NCBI GenBank assembly: GCA_020636535.1
Contig: JACJXT010000011.1
Location: forward strand, 248,001 to 312,000
Direction: 5' to 3'
DNA length: 64,000 nucleotides
Origin: Chitinophagales bacterium
Lineage (GTDB): Bacteria > Bacteroidota > Bacteroidia > Chitinophagales > JADIYW01
Part shown: positions 52,389-60,583 of the stretch, piece by piece
How the letters are laid out: every line of letters starts with the position of its first letter
Position numbering within the stretch: the stretch's first letter is position 1
Made by a program: the position numbers and the translations under genes
Notes under the pieces: generated by a model
Database searches by the model: none
What the model was told of the DNA's origin: nothing
What the model saw: only the letters and a program-made list of their open reading frames with translations

Positions 52389-53576
52389 ATGGCTAAAGAA
52401 AAATTTGTAAAAGATAAACCACATGTTAATGTTGGTACTATCGGTCACGTTGACCACGGAAAAACTACTTTAACTGCCGCAATAACTTCTGTATTATCTA
52501 CAAAAGGTATGGCTGAGAAAAAAGACTATGACTCTATTGACGGTGCTCCTGAAGAAAAAGAAAGAGGTATCACTATCAATACAGCTCATGTTGAGTATCA
52601 AACTGAAAACAGACACTATGCTCATGTTGACTGTCCAGGTCACGCCGATTATGTAAAAAACATGGTTACGGGTGCGGCTCAAATGGACGGTGCCATCTTA
52701 GTATGTGCTGCAACAGATGGCCCTATGCCTCAAACTAGAGAGCATATCTTATTAGCTGGTCAAGTTGGTGTTCCTAAAATGGTAGTTTTCTTAAATAAAG
52801 TAGACTTAGTAGATGACCCAGAATTATTAGAACTAGTAGAAATGGAAGTTAGAGAACTTTTATCTTTCTATAAATTTGATGGTGATAATACACCTATCAT
52901 TAAAGGTTCTGCATTAAAAGCACTTCAAGGAGATGCTGAAGGTGTTGCTGCTATCGAAGAATTAATGGCTGCTGTTGATGAGTGGATTCCACTTCCTCCG
53001 CGTCCAGTTGATCAACCTTTCTTATTACCTGTAGAAGATGTGTTCTCTATCACTGGTAGAGGTACTGTTGCTACTGGTAGAATTGAAAGAGGTATCGTTA
53101 AAGTTGGTGAGCCAGTTGAAATAGTAGGACTTCAAGAAAAATCAATGACTTCTACAGTTACTGGTGTTGAAATGTTCCGTAAGTTATTAGATTCTGGTGA
53201 AGCTGGAGATAATGTAGGTCTTTTATTAAGAGGTATCGAAAAAGATCAAATTAAAAGAGGTCAAGTAATCTGTAAACCAGGTTCAATTACTCCACACACT
53301 GAGTTCAAAGCAGAGGTGTATGTTTTAAGTAAAGAAGAAGGTGGTCGTCATACTCCATTCTTTAACAAATATCGTCCTCAATTCTATATGAGAACAACAG
53401 ATGTTACTGGCGAAGTTTCTTTACCTGATGGTGTAGAAATGGTTATGCCTGGAGATAATGTTACTATTACAGTTCAATTAATCTATCCTGTTGCAATTGA
53501 AAAAGGTTTGAAATTCGCAATTAGAGAAGGTGGTAGAACAGTAGGTGCTGGTCAAGTAACTGAAATTATTAAGTAA
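52389..53576 (+). CDS. tuf: elongation factor Tu
   Basis: EF-Tu brings aminoacyl-tRNA to the ribosome as a GTP complex. The 395-residue protein has the P-loop GHVDHGKTTL at 19-28, switch I ending in RGITINTAHVEY near 58-69, DCPGH near 81-85, NKVD near 136-139, and GSALKAL near 174. Domains 2 and 3 follow with RGTVATGRIERG and the C-terminal EGGRTVGAGQVTEII. Codon use is more optimised than in neighbours. It sits between the tRNA cluster and tRNA-Trp-secE. Confidence 0.99.
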   Translation: MAKEKFVKDKPHVNVGTIGHVDHGKTTLTAAITSVLSTKGMAEKKDYDSIDGAPEEKERGITINTAHVEYQTENRHYAHVDCPGHADYVKNMVTGAAQMDGAILVCAATDGPMPQTREHILLAGQVGVPKMVVFLNKVDLVDDPELLELVEMEVRELLSFYKFDGDNTPIIKGSALKALQGDAEGVAAIEELMAAVDEWIPLPPRPVDQPFLLPVEDVFSITGRGTVATGRIERGIVKVGEPVEIVGLQEKSMTSTVTGVEMFRKLLDSGEAGDNVGLLLRGIEKDQIKRGQVICKPGSITPHTEFKAEVYVLSKEEGGRHTPFFNKYRPQFYMRTTDVTGEVSLPDGVEMVMPGDNVTITVQLIYPVAIEKGLKFAIREGGRTVGAGQVTEIIK

Positions 53577-53585
53577 TTATAACCG

Positions 53586-53621
53586 TCATTAGTCATTAGT
53601 CATTGTACTAATGACTAATGA
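53586..53621. terminator. perfect 14-bp inverted repeat after tuf
   Basis: TCATTAGTCATTAG and CTAATGACTAATGA are separated by an 8-nt loop, 9 bp after the tuf stop. Only TTT follows, so it may act as an RNA-processing or stabilising hairpin and not a full terminator. Each arm is itself two copies of a TCATTAG unit. Confidence 0.55.
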
Positions 53622-53629
53622 TTTAATAG

Positions 53630-53700
53630 ACGGGCATAGTTCAATGGTAGAATAGCGGTCTCCAAAACCGTTGATCAGGGTTCGAATCCTTGTGCCCGTG
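53630..53700 (+). tRNA. tRNA-Trp (anticodon CCA)
   Basis: The acceptor ACGGGCA pairs with TGCCCGT. The anticodon loop CTCCAAA gives CCA, and the discriminator is G as expected. It lies between tuf and secE, the usual place in this phylum. Confidence 0.97.
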
Positions 53701-53714
53701 CAAGAAAAATTAAA

Positions 53715-53912
53715 ATGGATAAACTAATAACATATATTAAAGCGTCTTACGAAGAGTTACTTAGAAAAGTAACTTGGCCTACTTTAAAAGAATTGCAGTC
53801 GCATACCATTATAGTTTTTATAGCATCTGCTATTATTGCTTTAATGATACTTTTAATGGATAAGACCTCTATTTTAATTTTAGAAAAACTAATATATAAC
53901 ATTGTCGGGTAA
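53715..53912 (+). CDS. secE: preprotein translocase subunit SecE
   Basis: The 65-residue protein has the SecE amphipathic helix with ASYEELLRKVTWPTLKELQ (about 10-28) and one membrane segment (about 33-52). SecE clamps SecY in the translocon. It lies 14 bp after tRNA-Trp and is followed by nusG, the universal order. Confidence 0.95.
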   Translation: MDKLITYIKASYEELLRKVTWPTLKELQSHTIIVFIASAIIALMILLMDKTSILILEKLIYNIVG

Positions 53913-53921
53913 ATATTTGTG

Positions 53922-54470
53922 ATGGTAGATAATAAAAAATGGTATGTATTAAGAGTAATTAGCGGTAAAGAAAAAAAACTGCGAGATTATATCGAGAAAG
54001 AAATTAAAGCTTCTCAATGGGAAAATATTGTTACCCAAATAGTTGTACCAACAGAAAAAGTATATAAGTTAAGAGGTGGAAAAAAAGTAATTCACGAAAA
54101 AAACTTTTTTCCAGGATACTTGATGATAGAAGCAGATTCTAAAAGATTTTCTGGAGATATTATTCAATCTATCCAAAATATTACTAATGTTATTTCATTT
54201 ATTGAAAGAAATAAACCAATTCCACTTAAACCAGCAGAGGTTAATAGAATTTTAGGTAAAGTAGATGAATTAGAAGAGGCAGGAGTAAATAATAATGAAC
54301 CATTCTTAGTAGGAGAGTCAATAAAAGTAATCGATGGTCCTTTTAATGACTTTACAGGTACTATAGAAGAAATTCTAGAAGATAAAAAGAAACTGAGAGT
54401 TACAGTTAAAATCTTTGGTAGAAAAACTCCAGTTGAATTGAATTATATGCAAGTAGAAAAAATAAAGTAA
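53922..54470 (+). CDS. nusG: transcription termination/antitermination factor NusG
   Basis: The 182-residue protein has the NGN domain (KWYVLRVISGKEKKLRDYIE at the start, FFPGYLMIEAD near 65) and a C-terminal KOW motif near 128-155 (GESIKVIDGPFNDFTGTIEEI). NusG binds RNA polymerase and couples it to Rho or the ribosome. A GTG one codon upstream (53919) is an alternative start. It lies 1 bp before rplK. Confidence 0.96.
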   Translation: MVDNKKWYVLRVISGKEKKLRDYIEKEIKASQWENIVTQIVVPTEKVYKLRGGKKVIHEKNFFPGYLMIEADSKRFSGDIIQSIQNITNVISFIERNKPIPLKPAEVNRILGKVDELEEAGVNNNEPFLVGESIKVIDGPFNDFTGTIEEILEDKKKLRVTVKIFGRKTPVELNYMQVEKIK

Positions 54471-54471
54471 A

Positions 54472-54912
54472 ATGGCAAAAGAAATAGAAGCATTTATAAA
54501 ATTACAGGTTAAAGGAGGACAAGCAAATCCAGCTCCGCCAATTGGTCCTGCATTGGGTGCAAAAGGAGTTAATATTATGGACTTCTGTAAGCAGTTTAAT
54601 GCTCAAACTCAAGAAAAACAAGGTAAAATATTACCGGTTGTAATAACCGTTTTTAAAGATAAATCTTTTACTTTCATCATTAAAACACCACCTGCTTCTG
54701 CTTTGTTGAAAGAAGCTTCCAAAATCAAATCAGGTTCTAAAGAGTCTAATAGAAACAAAGTTGGTAGTGTTACATGGGATCAAGTAAAAGAAATTGCAGA
54801 AATCAAATTACCAGATTTAAACTGTTTCACTGTAGAGTCAGGTATGAAAATGGTAGCGGGTACTGCAAGAAGCATGGGCTTAACCGTTACGGGTGATGCC
54901 CCTTGGGCTTAA
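54472..54912 (+). CDS. rplK: 50S ribosomal protein L11
   Basis: The 146-residue protein has the L11 N-terminal domain with IKLQVKGGQANPAPPIGPAL (Pro-rich switch, about 8-30) and the C-terminal rRNA-binding domain with GTARSMGLTV. It binds the GTPase-associated region of 23S rRNA. It follows nusG by 1 bp. Confidence 0.98.
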   Translation: MAKEIEAFIKLQVKGGQANPAPPIGPALGAKGVNIMDFCKQFNAQTQEKQGKILPVVITVFKDKSFTFIIKTPPASALLKEASKIKSGSKESNRNKVGSVTWDQVKEIAEIKLPDLNCFTVESGMKMVAGTARSMGLTVTGDAPWA

Positions 54913-54982
54913 TTGTTTTTGTTACGATTCAATTTACCAGAGAGAGTTCTTAGGAACGATATTATCTCAAAAAAAAGAAAAA

Positions 54983-55678
54983 ATGAAAATTACAAAGAAA
55001 AGAAAGAAAGTTAATGAGCAAGTAGAAAAAGGCAAACTTTACTCATTACAAGATGCATCAAAACTTATTAAAGAAGTTAATGCTACAAAATTTGACGCTT
55101 CTGTAGACTTACACATTCGTTTAGGTGTAGATCCAAGAAAACCAGACCAAGCCATTAGAGGTACTGTAAGCTTACCTCATGGTACAGGTAAATCAAAAGT
55201 AGTACTTGTACTTTGTCCTGCCGATAAAGAAGCCGATGCTAAAGAAGCTGGTGCTGATTTCGTTGGTTTAGATGAATACTTAGACAAAATTGCTGCTGGT
55301 TGGACAGACATCGATGTTATCATTGCTGCTCCTAGTGTAATGCCTAAATTAGGTAGATTAGGTAGAATTCTTGGACCAAGAAACTTAATGCCAAATCCAA
55401 AATCTGGTACAGTAACCGATAATGTTGGCGATGCAGTAAGAGAAGTTAAAAAAGGAAAAATTGCCTTTAAAATTGATAAATTCGGTATTATTCATACTTC
55501 TATAGGTAGAGTATCTTTTACTCCAGAGCAAATTTTCGATAATGCTAAAGAAATGATAGCAACTATCTCTAAAATGAAACCAAGCTCTGCTAAAGGAACT
55601 TATTTTAAAAGCGTTTTTGTAGCTTCTACTATGAGTCCTTCTATCCAATTAGAAGTTAAATCTGTACCGGGAATTTAA
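54983..55678 (+). CDS. rplA: 50S ribosomal protein L1
   Basis: The 231-residue protein shows DLHIRLGVDPRKPDQAIRGTV near 45, LGRLGRILGPRNLMPNPKSGTV near 120-142 and the terminal segment SVFVASTMSPSIQLE, all typical of L1. I start at the ATG at 54983; the open frame extends back into rplK but only this ATG gives the family N-terminus. The 70-bp gap with rplK contains the hairpin GTTC-TTAG-GAAC (54949-54960), in the position where L1 may bind its own message; that is a guess. Confidence 0.97.
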   Translation: MKITKKRKKVNEQVEKGKLYSLQDASKLIKEVNATKFDASVDLHIRLGVDPRKPDQAIRGTVSLPHGTGKSKVVLVLCPADKEADAKEAGADFVGLDEYLDKIAAGWTDIDVIIAAPSVMPKLGRLGRILGPRNLMPNPKSGTVTDNVGDAVREVKKGKIAFKIDKFGIIHTSIGRVSFTPEQIFDNAKEMIATISKMKPSSAKGTYFKSVFVASTMSPSIQLEVKSVPGI

Positions 55679-55701
55679 AATAAACAGCAAAAAATAGTAG
55701 T

Positions 55702-56223
55702 ATGACTAAAGCTGAAAAACAAGCAACAATCGACGCACTTACGGAACAAATTTCTAACAGTAATGTGTTTTACATTGCCGATACTCAAGGGTTAAATGTA
55801 GAAGCAACTAACCAGTTAAGAAAATTGTGTTTCCAAAAAGGCGTTCAACTTAAAGTTGCTAAAAACACATTTATTAAAAAAGCATTATCTGCTGGTGATA
55901 AATACTCTAACGAATTTGAAGGTGCATTAAAAGGTACTTCTGCTATATTCTTTAGCGAAGTAGGAAATGTGCCAGCTAAAATCATTAAAGAGTTTAGAGG
56001 TGATAAAGAATTACCTATCCTAAAAATAGCTTACATAGAAGAAGCAATCTTTGTTGGTGATGATAAATTATCAGAATTAACTAAGATTAAATCTAAAGAA
56101 GAGTTATTAGGCGAAGTAATCACATTATTACAATCTCCAGCTAAGAATGTAATTAGTGCATTAAAATCTAGTAGCAATACAATTGCAGGTCTAGTAAAAG
56201 CACTTGAAGAAAGAAGTAATTAA
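55702..56223 (+). CDS. rplJ: 50S ribosomal protein L10
   Basis: The 173-residue protein has the L10 rRNA-binding domain (VFYIADTQGLNVEATNQLRKL near 25, VAKNTFIKKAL near 53) and a C-terminal helix for L7/L12 dimers. It forms the base of the ribosomal stalk and is followed by rplL. Confidence 0.97.
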   Translation: MTKAEKQATIDALTEQISNSNVFYIADTQGLNVEATNQLRKLCFQKGVQLKVAKNTFIKKALSAGDKYSNEFEGALKGTSAIFFSEVGNVPAKIIKEFRGDKELPILKIAYIEEAIFVGDDKLSELTKIKSKEELLGEVITLLQSPAKNVISALKSSSNTIAGLVKALEERSN

Positions 56224-56250
56224 TTATTATAACAATTAAAATTTTTTAAA

Positions 56251-56631
56251 ATGGCTGATGTAAAACAATTAGCAGAACAATTAGTAAGTTTAACAGTTAA
56301 AGAAGTTAACGAACTTGCTGAAGTATTAAAAACAGAATACGGTATCGAACCAGCTGCTGCAGCAGTTGCTGTTGCAGGTCCTGCTGCTGGCGGAGACGCT
56401 GGTGCTGCTGGTGCTGAAAAAACAGAGTTCGATGTTATCTTAACAGATGCAGGTGCTCAAAAACTTGGCGTAGTTAAAGTGGTTAAAGAAATCACTGGTT
56501 TAGGACTTAAAGAAGCTAAAGAATTAGTGGATGGTGCTCCAAAACCTATCAAAGAAGCAGTATCTAAAGAAGATGCTGAAGCTACTAAAGCTAAGTTAGA
56601 AGAAGCTGGTGCTTCTGTGGAAATTAAGTAA
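56251..56631 (+). CDS. rplL: 50S ribosomal protein L7/L12
   Basis: The 126-residue protein has the N-terminal dimerisation helices, an Ala/Gly-rich hinge (about 36-52), and the C-terminal domain with EKTEFDVILTDAGAQKLGVVKVVKEITGLGLKEAKELVD (about 54-95). It recruits translation GTPases. An attenuator-like hairpin separates it from rpoB. Confidence 0.98.
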   Translation: MADVKQLAEQLVSLTVKEVNELAEVLKTEYGIEPAAAAVAVAGPAAGGDAGAAGAEKTEFDVILTDAGAQKLGVVKVVKEITGLGLKEAKELVDGAPKPIKEAVSKEDAEATKAKLEEAGASVEIK

Positions 56632-56654
56632 TATACTGATTTTCAATAAATTAG

Positions 56655-56691
56655 AGTGTCAGGTAGTCATTAGACTACCTAGACACTTTTT
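56655..56691 (+). terminator. rplL-rpoB attenuator hairpin
   Basis: AGTGTC-AGGTAGTC pairs with GACTACCT-a-GACACT (14 bp, one bulged A) around loop ATTA and runs into five T residues. It lies 24 bp after rplL. In well-studied bacteria a partial terminator here lowers rpoBC relative to ribosomal protein genes; the same role is inferred. Confidence 0.85.
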
Positions 56692-56718
56692 CGCATATAA
56701 TAAATAAAGTAATAATAT

Positions 56719-59700
56719 ATGTCTAATAAAGATAAAACCATCTCTAAAACTGAAAGCCAAAGAGTCAATTTTGGAAAAATCAGTCATCAATTTGAATATC
56801 CTAACTTGTTAGATATTCAAGTGAAATCTTATAAAGACTTTTTACAACTAGAAACTACTGCTGATAAAAGAGAATCAGAAGGTTTGTATAAAGTGTTTGA
56901 AGAAAATTTCCCAATTACAGATGCTAGAAATATTTTCCTATTAGAATTTCTAGATTATTATGTTGATCCTCCTCGTTATTCTATCGACGAATGTATCGAA
57001 AGAGGTCTAACTTATAGCGTTCCTTTAAAAGCCAAATTAAGATTGTCTTGTAACGATGAAGAACATATCGATTTCCAAACTATCGTGCAAGATGTTTTCT
57101 TAGGCAATATTCCTTATATGACCGATAAAGGTACTTTTATCATCAACGGAGCTCAAAGAGTTGTAGTATCTCAATTACATCGTTCACCAGGCGTATTCTT
57201 CGGTACTAGCTTACACCAAAATGGTACTAAGTTATTTTCTGCAAGAATTATTCCATTTAAAGGTGCTTGGATGGAATTTGCTACAGACATCAATAATGTA
57301 ATGTATGCATACATCGACAGAAAAAAGAAGTTTCCTGTTACTACACTATTAAGAGCAATTGGCTATGATACAGATAAAGCTATTTTAGATTTATTTGATT
57401 TAGCAGATGAAGTAAAAGTGTCTGAAAAAACACTTAAAAAATACATTGGTAGAAAATTAGCTGGTCGTGTATTGAAAACTTGGATGGAAGACTTCGTAGA
57501 TGAAGATACTGGTGAAGTTGTTTCTATCGAAAGAAATGAATTAATCTTAGATAGAGATGTTGCCATCAGCGAAGACAATATTCAAGATATCATCGATAGC
57601 GAAGAAGAAGTAATCTTATTACAAAAAGAAGATTTTGTAGAAGACTACTCTATCATATTTAATACTTTACAAAAAGATACTTCTAACTCAGAGTTAGAAG
57701 CATTACAACATATTTATAGACAATTAAGAGGTTCAGATCCACCAGATGAAGATACTGCAAGAGGCATTATCGAAAAACTATTCTTCTCAGATAAGAGATA
57801 CGATTTAGGATTGGTGGGTAGATATAAAATCAATAAAAAATTAGATATTGATTCAGCAGAAGATGCAAGTGTTTTAACTAAACAAGACATCTTAGCAATC
57901 ATTAAATATCTTATTAGATTGGTGAACCAAAAAGCAGAGATTGATGATATCGATCACTTAAGCAATAGAAGAGTAAAAACAGTTGGTGAACAATTATATG
58001 CTCAATTCGGTGTTGGTTTAGCAAGAATGGCTCGTACTATTAGAGAACGAATGAATGTTAGAGACAATGAAGTCTTTACACCAATCGATTTGATTAATGC
58101 AAGAACATTGTCTTCTGTTATTAATTCATTCTTCGGAACTTCACAACTATCTCAATTTTTAGATCAAACCAATCCTTTAGCAGAAATAACACATAAAAGA
58201 AGAATTTCTGCACTAGGACCAGGTGGTTTATCAAGAGAAAGAGCTGGTTTCGAGGTGCGAGATGTACACTACTCTCACTATGGTCGTTTATGTACTATCG
58301 AAACACCAGAAGGTCCAAACATTGGTCTAATTTCTACACTTTGTATTCATGCAAAAATTAACGAAATGGGTTTCATTCAAACACCATATCGTAAAGTAGA
58401 AAACGGAAAAATTAAAGACGAAGTTCATTTTTTAACTGCTGAAGAAGAAGATGAAAGCGTAATCGTTCAGTCTAATGCTCATATTAGCGACAAAGGTACT
58501 TTCATCGATAAAAAAGTAAAATGTAGATACCAAGGAGATTTTCCTATTATTGATACAGAAGAAGATGATTTAACTAAGTTAGAATACATGGATGTTGCAC
58601 CTAATCAAATTGTAGGTGTTTCAGCTGCACTAATTCCTTTCTTAGAAAATGACGATGCTAACCGTGCTTTAATGGGTTCTAACATGCAACGACAAGCAGT
58701 TCCGTTAATCAGAACTGAGTCGCCAATTGTCGGTACAGGTATGGAAGCTAAAGTAGCACAAGATTCTCAAGTATTAATTAATGCAGAGCGTTCTGGTACA
58801 GTAGAGTATGTAGATGCTAACGAAGTTAGAATTAGATACGATAGAACAGATAACGAAAAATTAGTTTCTTTTGATGATGATGTTAAAATATACAACTTAA
58901 CTAAATTCTCAAGAACAAACCAAGGATCTTGTATTAACCTAGTTCCAATTGTAAGAAAAGGAGATAAAGTAATAAAAGGTCAAGTACTTTGCGAAGGTTA
59001 TGCTACACAAAACGGAGAGTTAGCATTAGGTAAAAACTTATTAGTTGCCTTCATGCCTTGGAAAGGATATAACTTTGAAGATGCTATCGTTATCAATGAA
59101 AAAGTAGTTAGAGAAGATATCTTTACTTCTATTCATATTAATGAGTACGAGTTAGATGTAAGAGATACTAAATTAGGTGAAGAAGAATTTACTAATGATA
59201 TTCCTAATATTAGCGAAGATGCTACCAAAAACTTAGATGAAAATGGTATCATTAGAGTAGGTGCTAAAATTAAAGAAGGCGATATCATCATAGGTAAAAT
59301 TACACCAAAAGGCGAATCAGATCCTACACCAGAAGAAAAATTACTAAGAGCAATCTTTGGTGATAAAGCTGGTGATGTCAAAGATGCTTCTTACAAAGCT
59401 AAACCATCTACTAAAGGTACAGTAATAGCTACTAAACTTTTCCAAAAAGCAAGAAAAGATAAAAATGCTAAAATCAAAGAGAAAGCAGAGCTAGAAAAAG
59501 TAGAGAAAGATCATATTGGTAGATTAGAAGATATCAAACGAGTTTTAGTAGGCAAATTAATGGAACTAGTTGGTGGAAAAACTACCGATGGTATTACCAA
59601 TATCTTTAATGAAGTAGTCGTTCCAAAAGGTACTAAGTTTTCTGAAAAATTGTTTGGTGGTTTAAACTACGAAGATTTAAATACTAGCAACTGGACGAAA

Positions 59701-60552
59701 AATGACGAAACCAACGATTTAATCAAACGACTAATCCACAACTACTTAATTAAACACAACGAAGAAAAAGGTCGTTTCTTAAGAGAAAAATATGCTATTA
59801 CAGTAGGTGATGAGTTACCAACTGGTGTTTTAAAATTGGCTAAAGTTTATGTAGCTCAAAAGAGAAAACTTAAAGTTGGAGATAAAATGGCTGGTCGTCA
59901 TGGTAATAAAGGTATTGTGGCAAGAATCGTTCGTCAAGAAGATATGCCTTTCTTAGAAGACGGAACTCCAGTAGACATCGTTTTAAATCCACTAGGTGTA
60001 CCTTCTCGTATGAATATCGGTCAAATTTACGAAACCGTATTAGGTTGGGCTGGTAAAGAATTAGGTATTAAGTTTGCTACGCCAATCTTTGACGGTGCTA
60101 CAGTTCAAGAAATTGAAGATTATGTAGAAGAAGCTAAATTACCAAGACTAGGAAGTACTTATTTATACGATGGAGAAACTGGTCGAAGATTCGATCAAAA
60201 AACAACAGTAGGTGTTATCTATATGCTTAAATTATCGCATATGGTAGATGATAAAATGCATGCTCGTTCTATCGGACCATACTCTTTAATTACACAACAA
60301 CCACTTGGAGGTAAAGCACAATTTGGTGGTCAAAGATTAGGAGAAATGGAGGTTTGGGCTTTAGAAGCATATGGTGCATCTAATATCTTACAAGAGTTGT
60401 TAACCATTAAGTCTGATGATATTGTTGGAAGAGCAAAAGCTTATGAAGCAATTGTAAAAGGAGAAAATATGCCAGAAGCAGGAATTCCAGAATCTTTCAA
60501 TGTATTATTACACGAATTAAGAGGTTTAGCATTAGATCTTGATTTTGAATAA
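56719..60552 (+). CDS. rpoB: RNA polymerase beta subunit
   Basis: The 1277-residue protein has all the expected blocks: GAQRVVVSQLHRSPG near 144, the rifampicin region with FFGTSQLSQFLDQTNPLAEITHKRRISALGPGGL near 472-507, ETPEGPNIGLI near 530, the GDKMAGRHGNKG segment near 1055, and the C-terminal GGKAQFGGQRLGEMEVWALEAYGA. In the rifampicin-binding cluster I see no obvious resistance substitution. It lies 31 bp before rpoC. Confidence 0.99.
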   Translation: MSNKDKTISKTESQRVNFGKISHQFEYPNLLDIQVKSYKDFLQLETTADKRESEGLYKVFEENFPITDARNIFLLEFLDYYVDPPRYSIDECIERGLTYSVPLKAKLRLSCNDEEHIDFQTIVQDVFLGNIPYMTDKGTFIINGAQRVVVSQLHRSPGVFFGTSLHQNGTKLFSARIIPFKGAWMEFATDINNVMYAYIDRKKKFPVTTLLRAIGYDTDKAILDLFDLADEVKVSEKTLKKYIGRKLAGRVLKTWMEDFVDEDTGEVVSIERNELILDRDVAISEDNIQDIIDSEEEVILLQKEDFVEDYSIIFNTLQKDTSNSELEALQHIYRQLRGSDPPDEDTARGIIEKLFFSDKRYDLGLVGRYKINKKLDIDSAEDASVLTKQDILAIIKYLIRLVNQKAEIDDIDHLSNRRVKTVGEQLYAQFGVGLARMARTIRERMNVRDNEVFTPIDLINARTLSSVINSFFGTSQLSQFLDQTNPLAEITHKRRISALGPGGLSRERAGFEVRDVHYSHYGRLCTIETPEGPNIGLISTLCIHAKINEMGFIQTPYRKVENGKIKDEVHFLTAEEEDESVIVQSNAHISDKGTFIDKKVKCRYQGDFPIIDTEEDDLTKLEYMDVAPNQIVGVSAALIPFLENDDANRALMGSNMQRQAVPLIRTESPIVGTGMEAKVAQDSQVLINAERSGTVEYVDANEVRIRYDRTDNEKLVSFDDDVKIYNLTKFSRTNQGSCINLVPIVRKGDKVIKGQVLCEGYATQNGELALGKNLLVAFMPWKGYNFEDAIVINEKVVREDIFTSIHINEYELDVRDTKLGEEEFTNDIPNISEDATKNLDENGIIRVGAKIKEGDIIIGKITPKGESDPTPEEKLLRAIFGDKAGDVKDASYKAKPSTKGTVIATKLFQKARKDKNAKIKEKAELEKVEKDHIGRLEDIKRVLVGKLMELVGGKTTDGITNIFNEVVVPKGTKFSEKLFGGLNYEDLNTSNWTKNDETNDLIKRLIHNYLIKHNEEKGRFLREKYAITVGDELPTGVLKLAKVYVAQKRKLKVGDKMAGRHGNKGIVARIVRQEDMPFLEDGTPVDIVLNPLGVPSRMNIGQIYETVLGWAGKELGIKFATPIFDGATVQEIEDYVEEAKLPRLGSTYLYDGETGRRFDQKTTVGVIYMLKLSHMVDDKMHARSIGPYSLITQQPLGGKAQFGGQRLGEMEVWALEAYGASNILQELLTIKSDDIVGRAKAYEAIVKGENMPEAGIPESFNVLLHELRGLALDLDFE

Positions 60553-60583
60553 ATAATTATTTTAATACTTAAAAATAATAACT

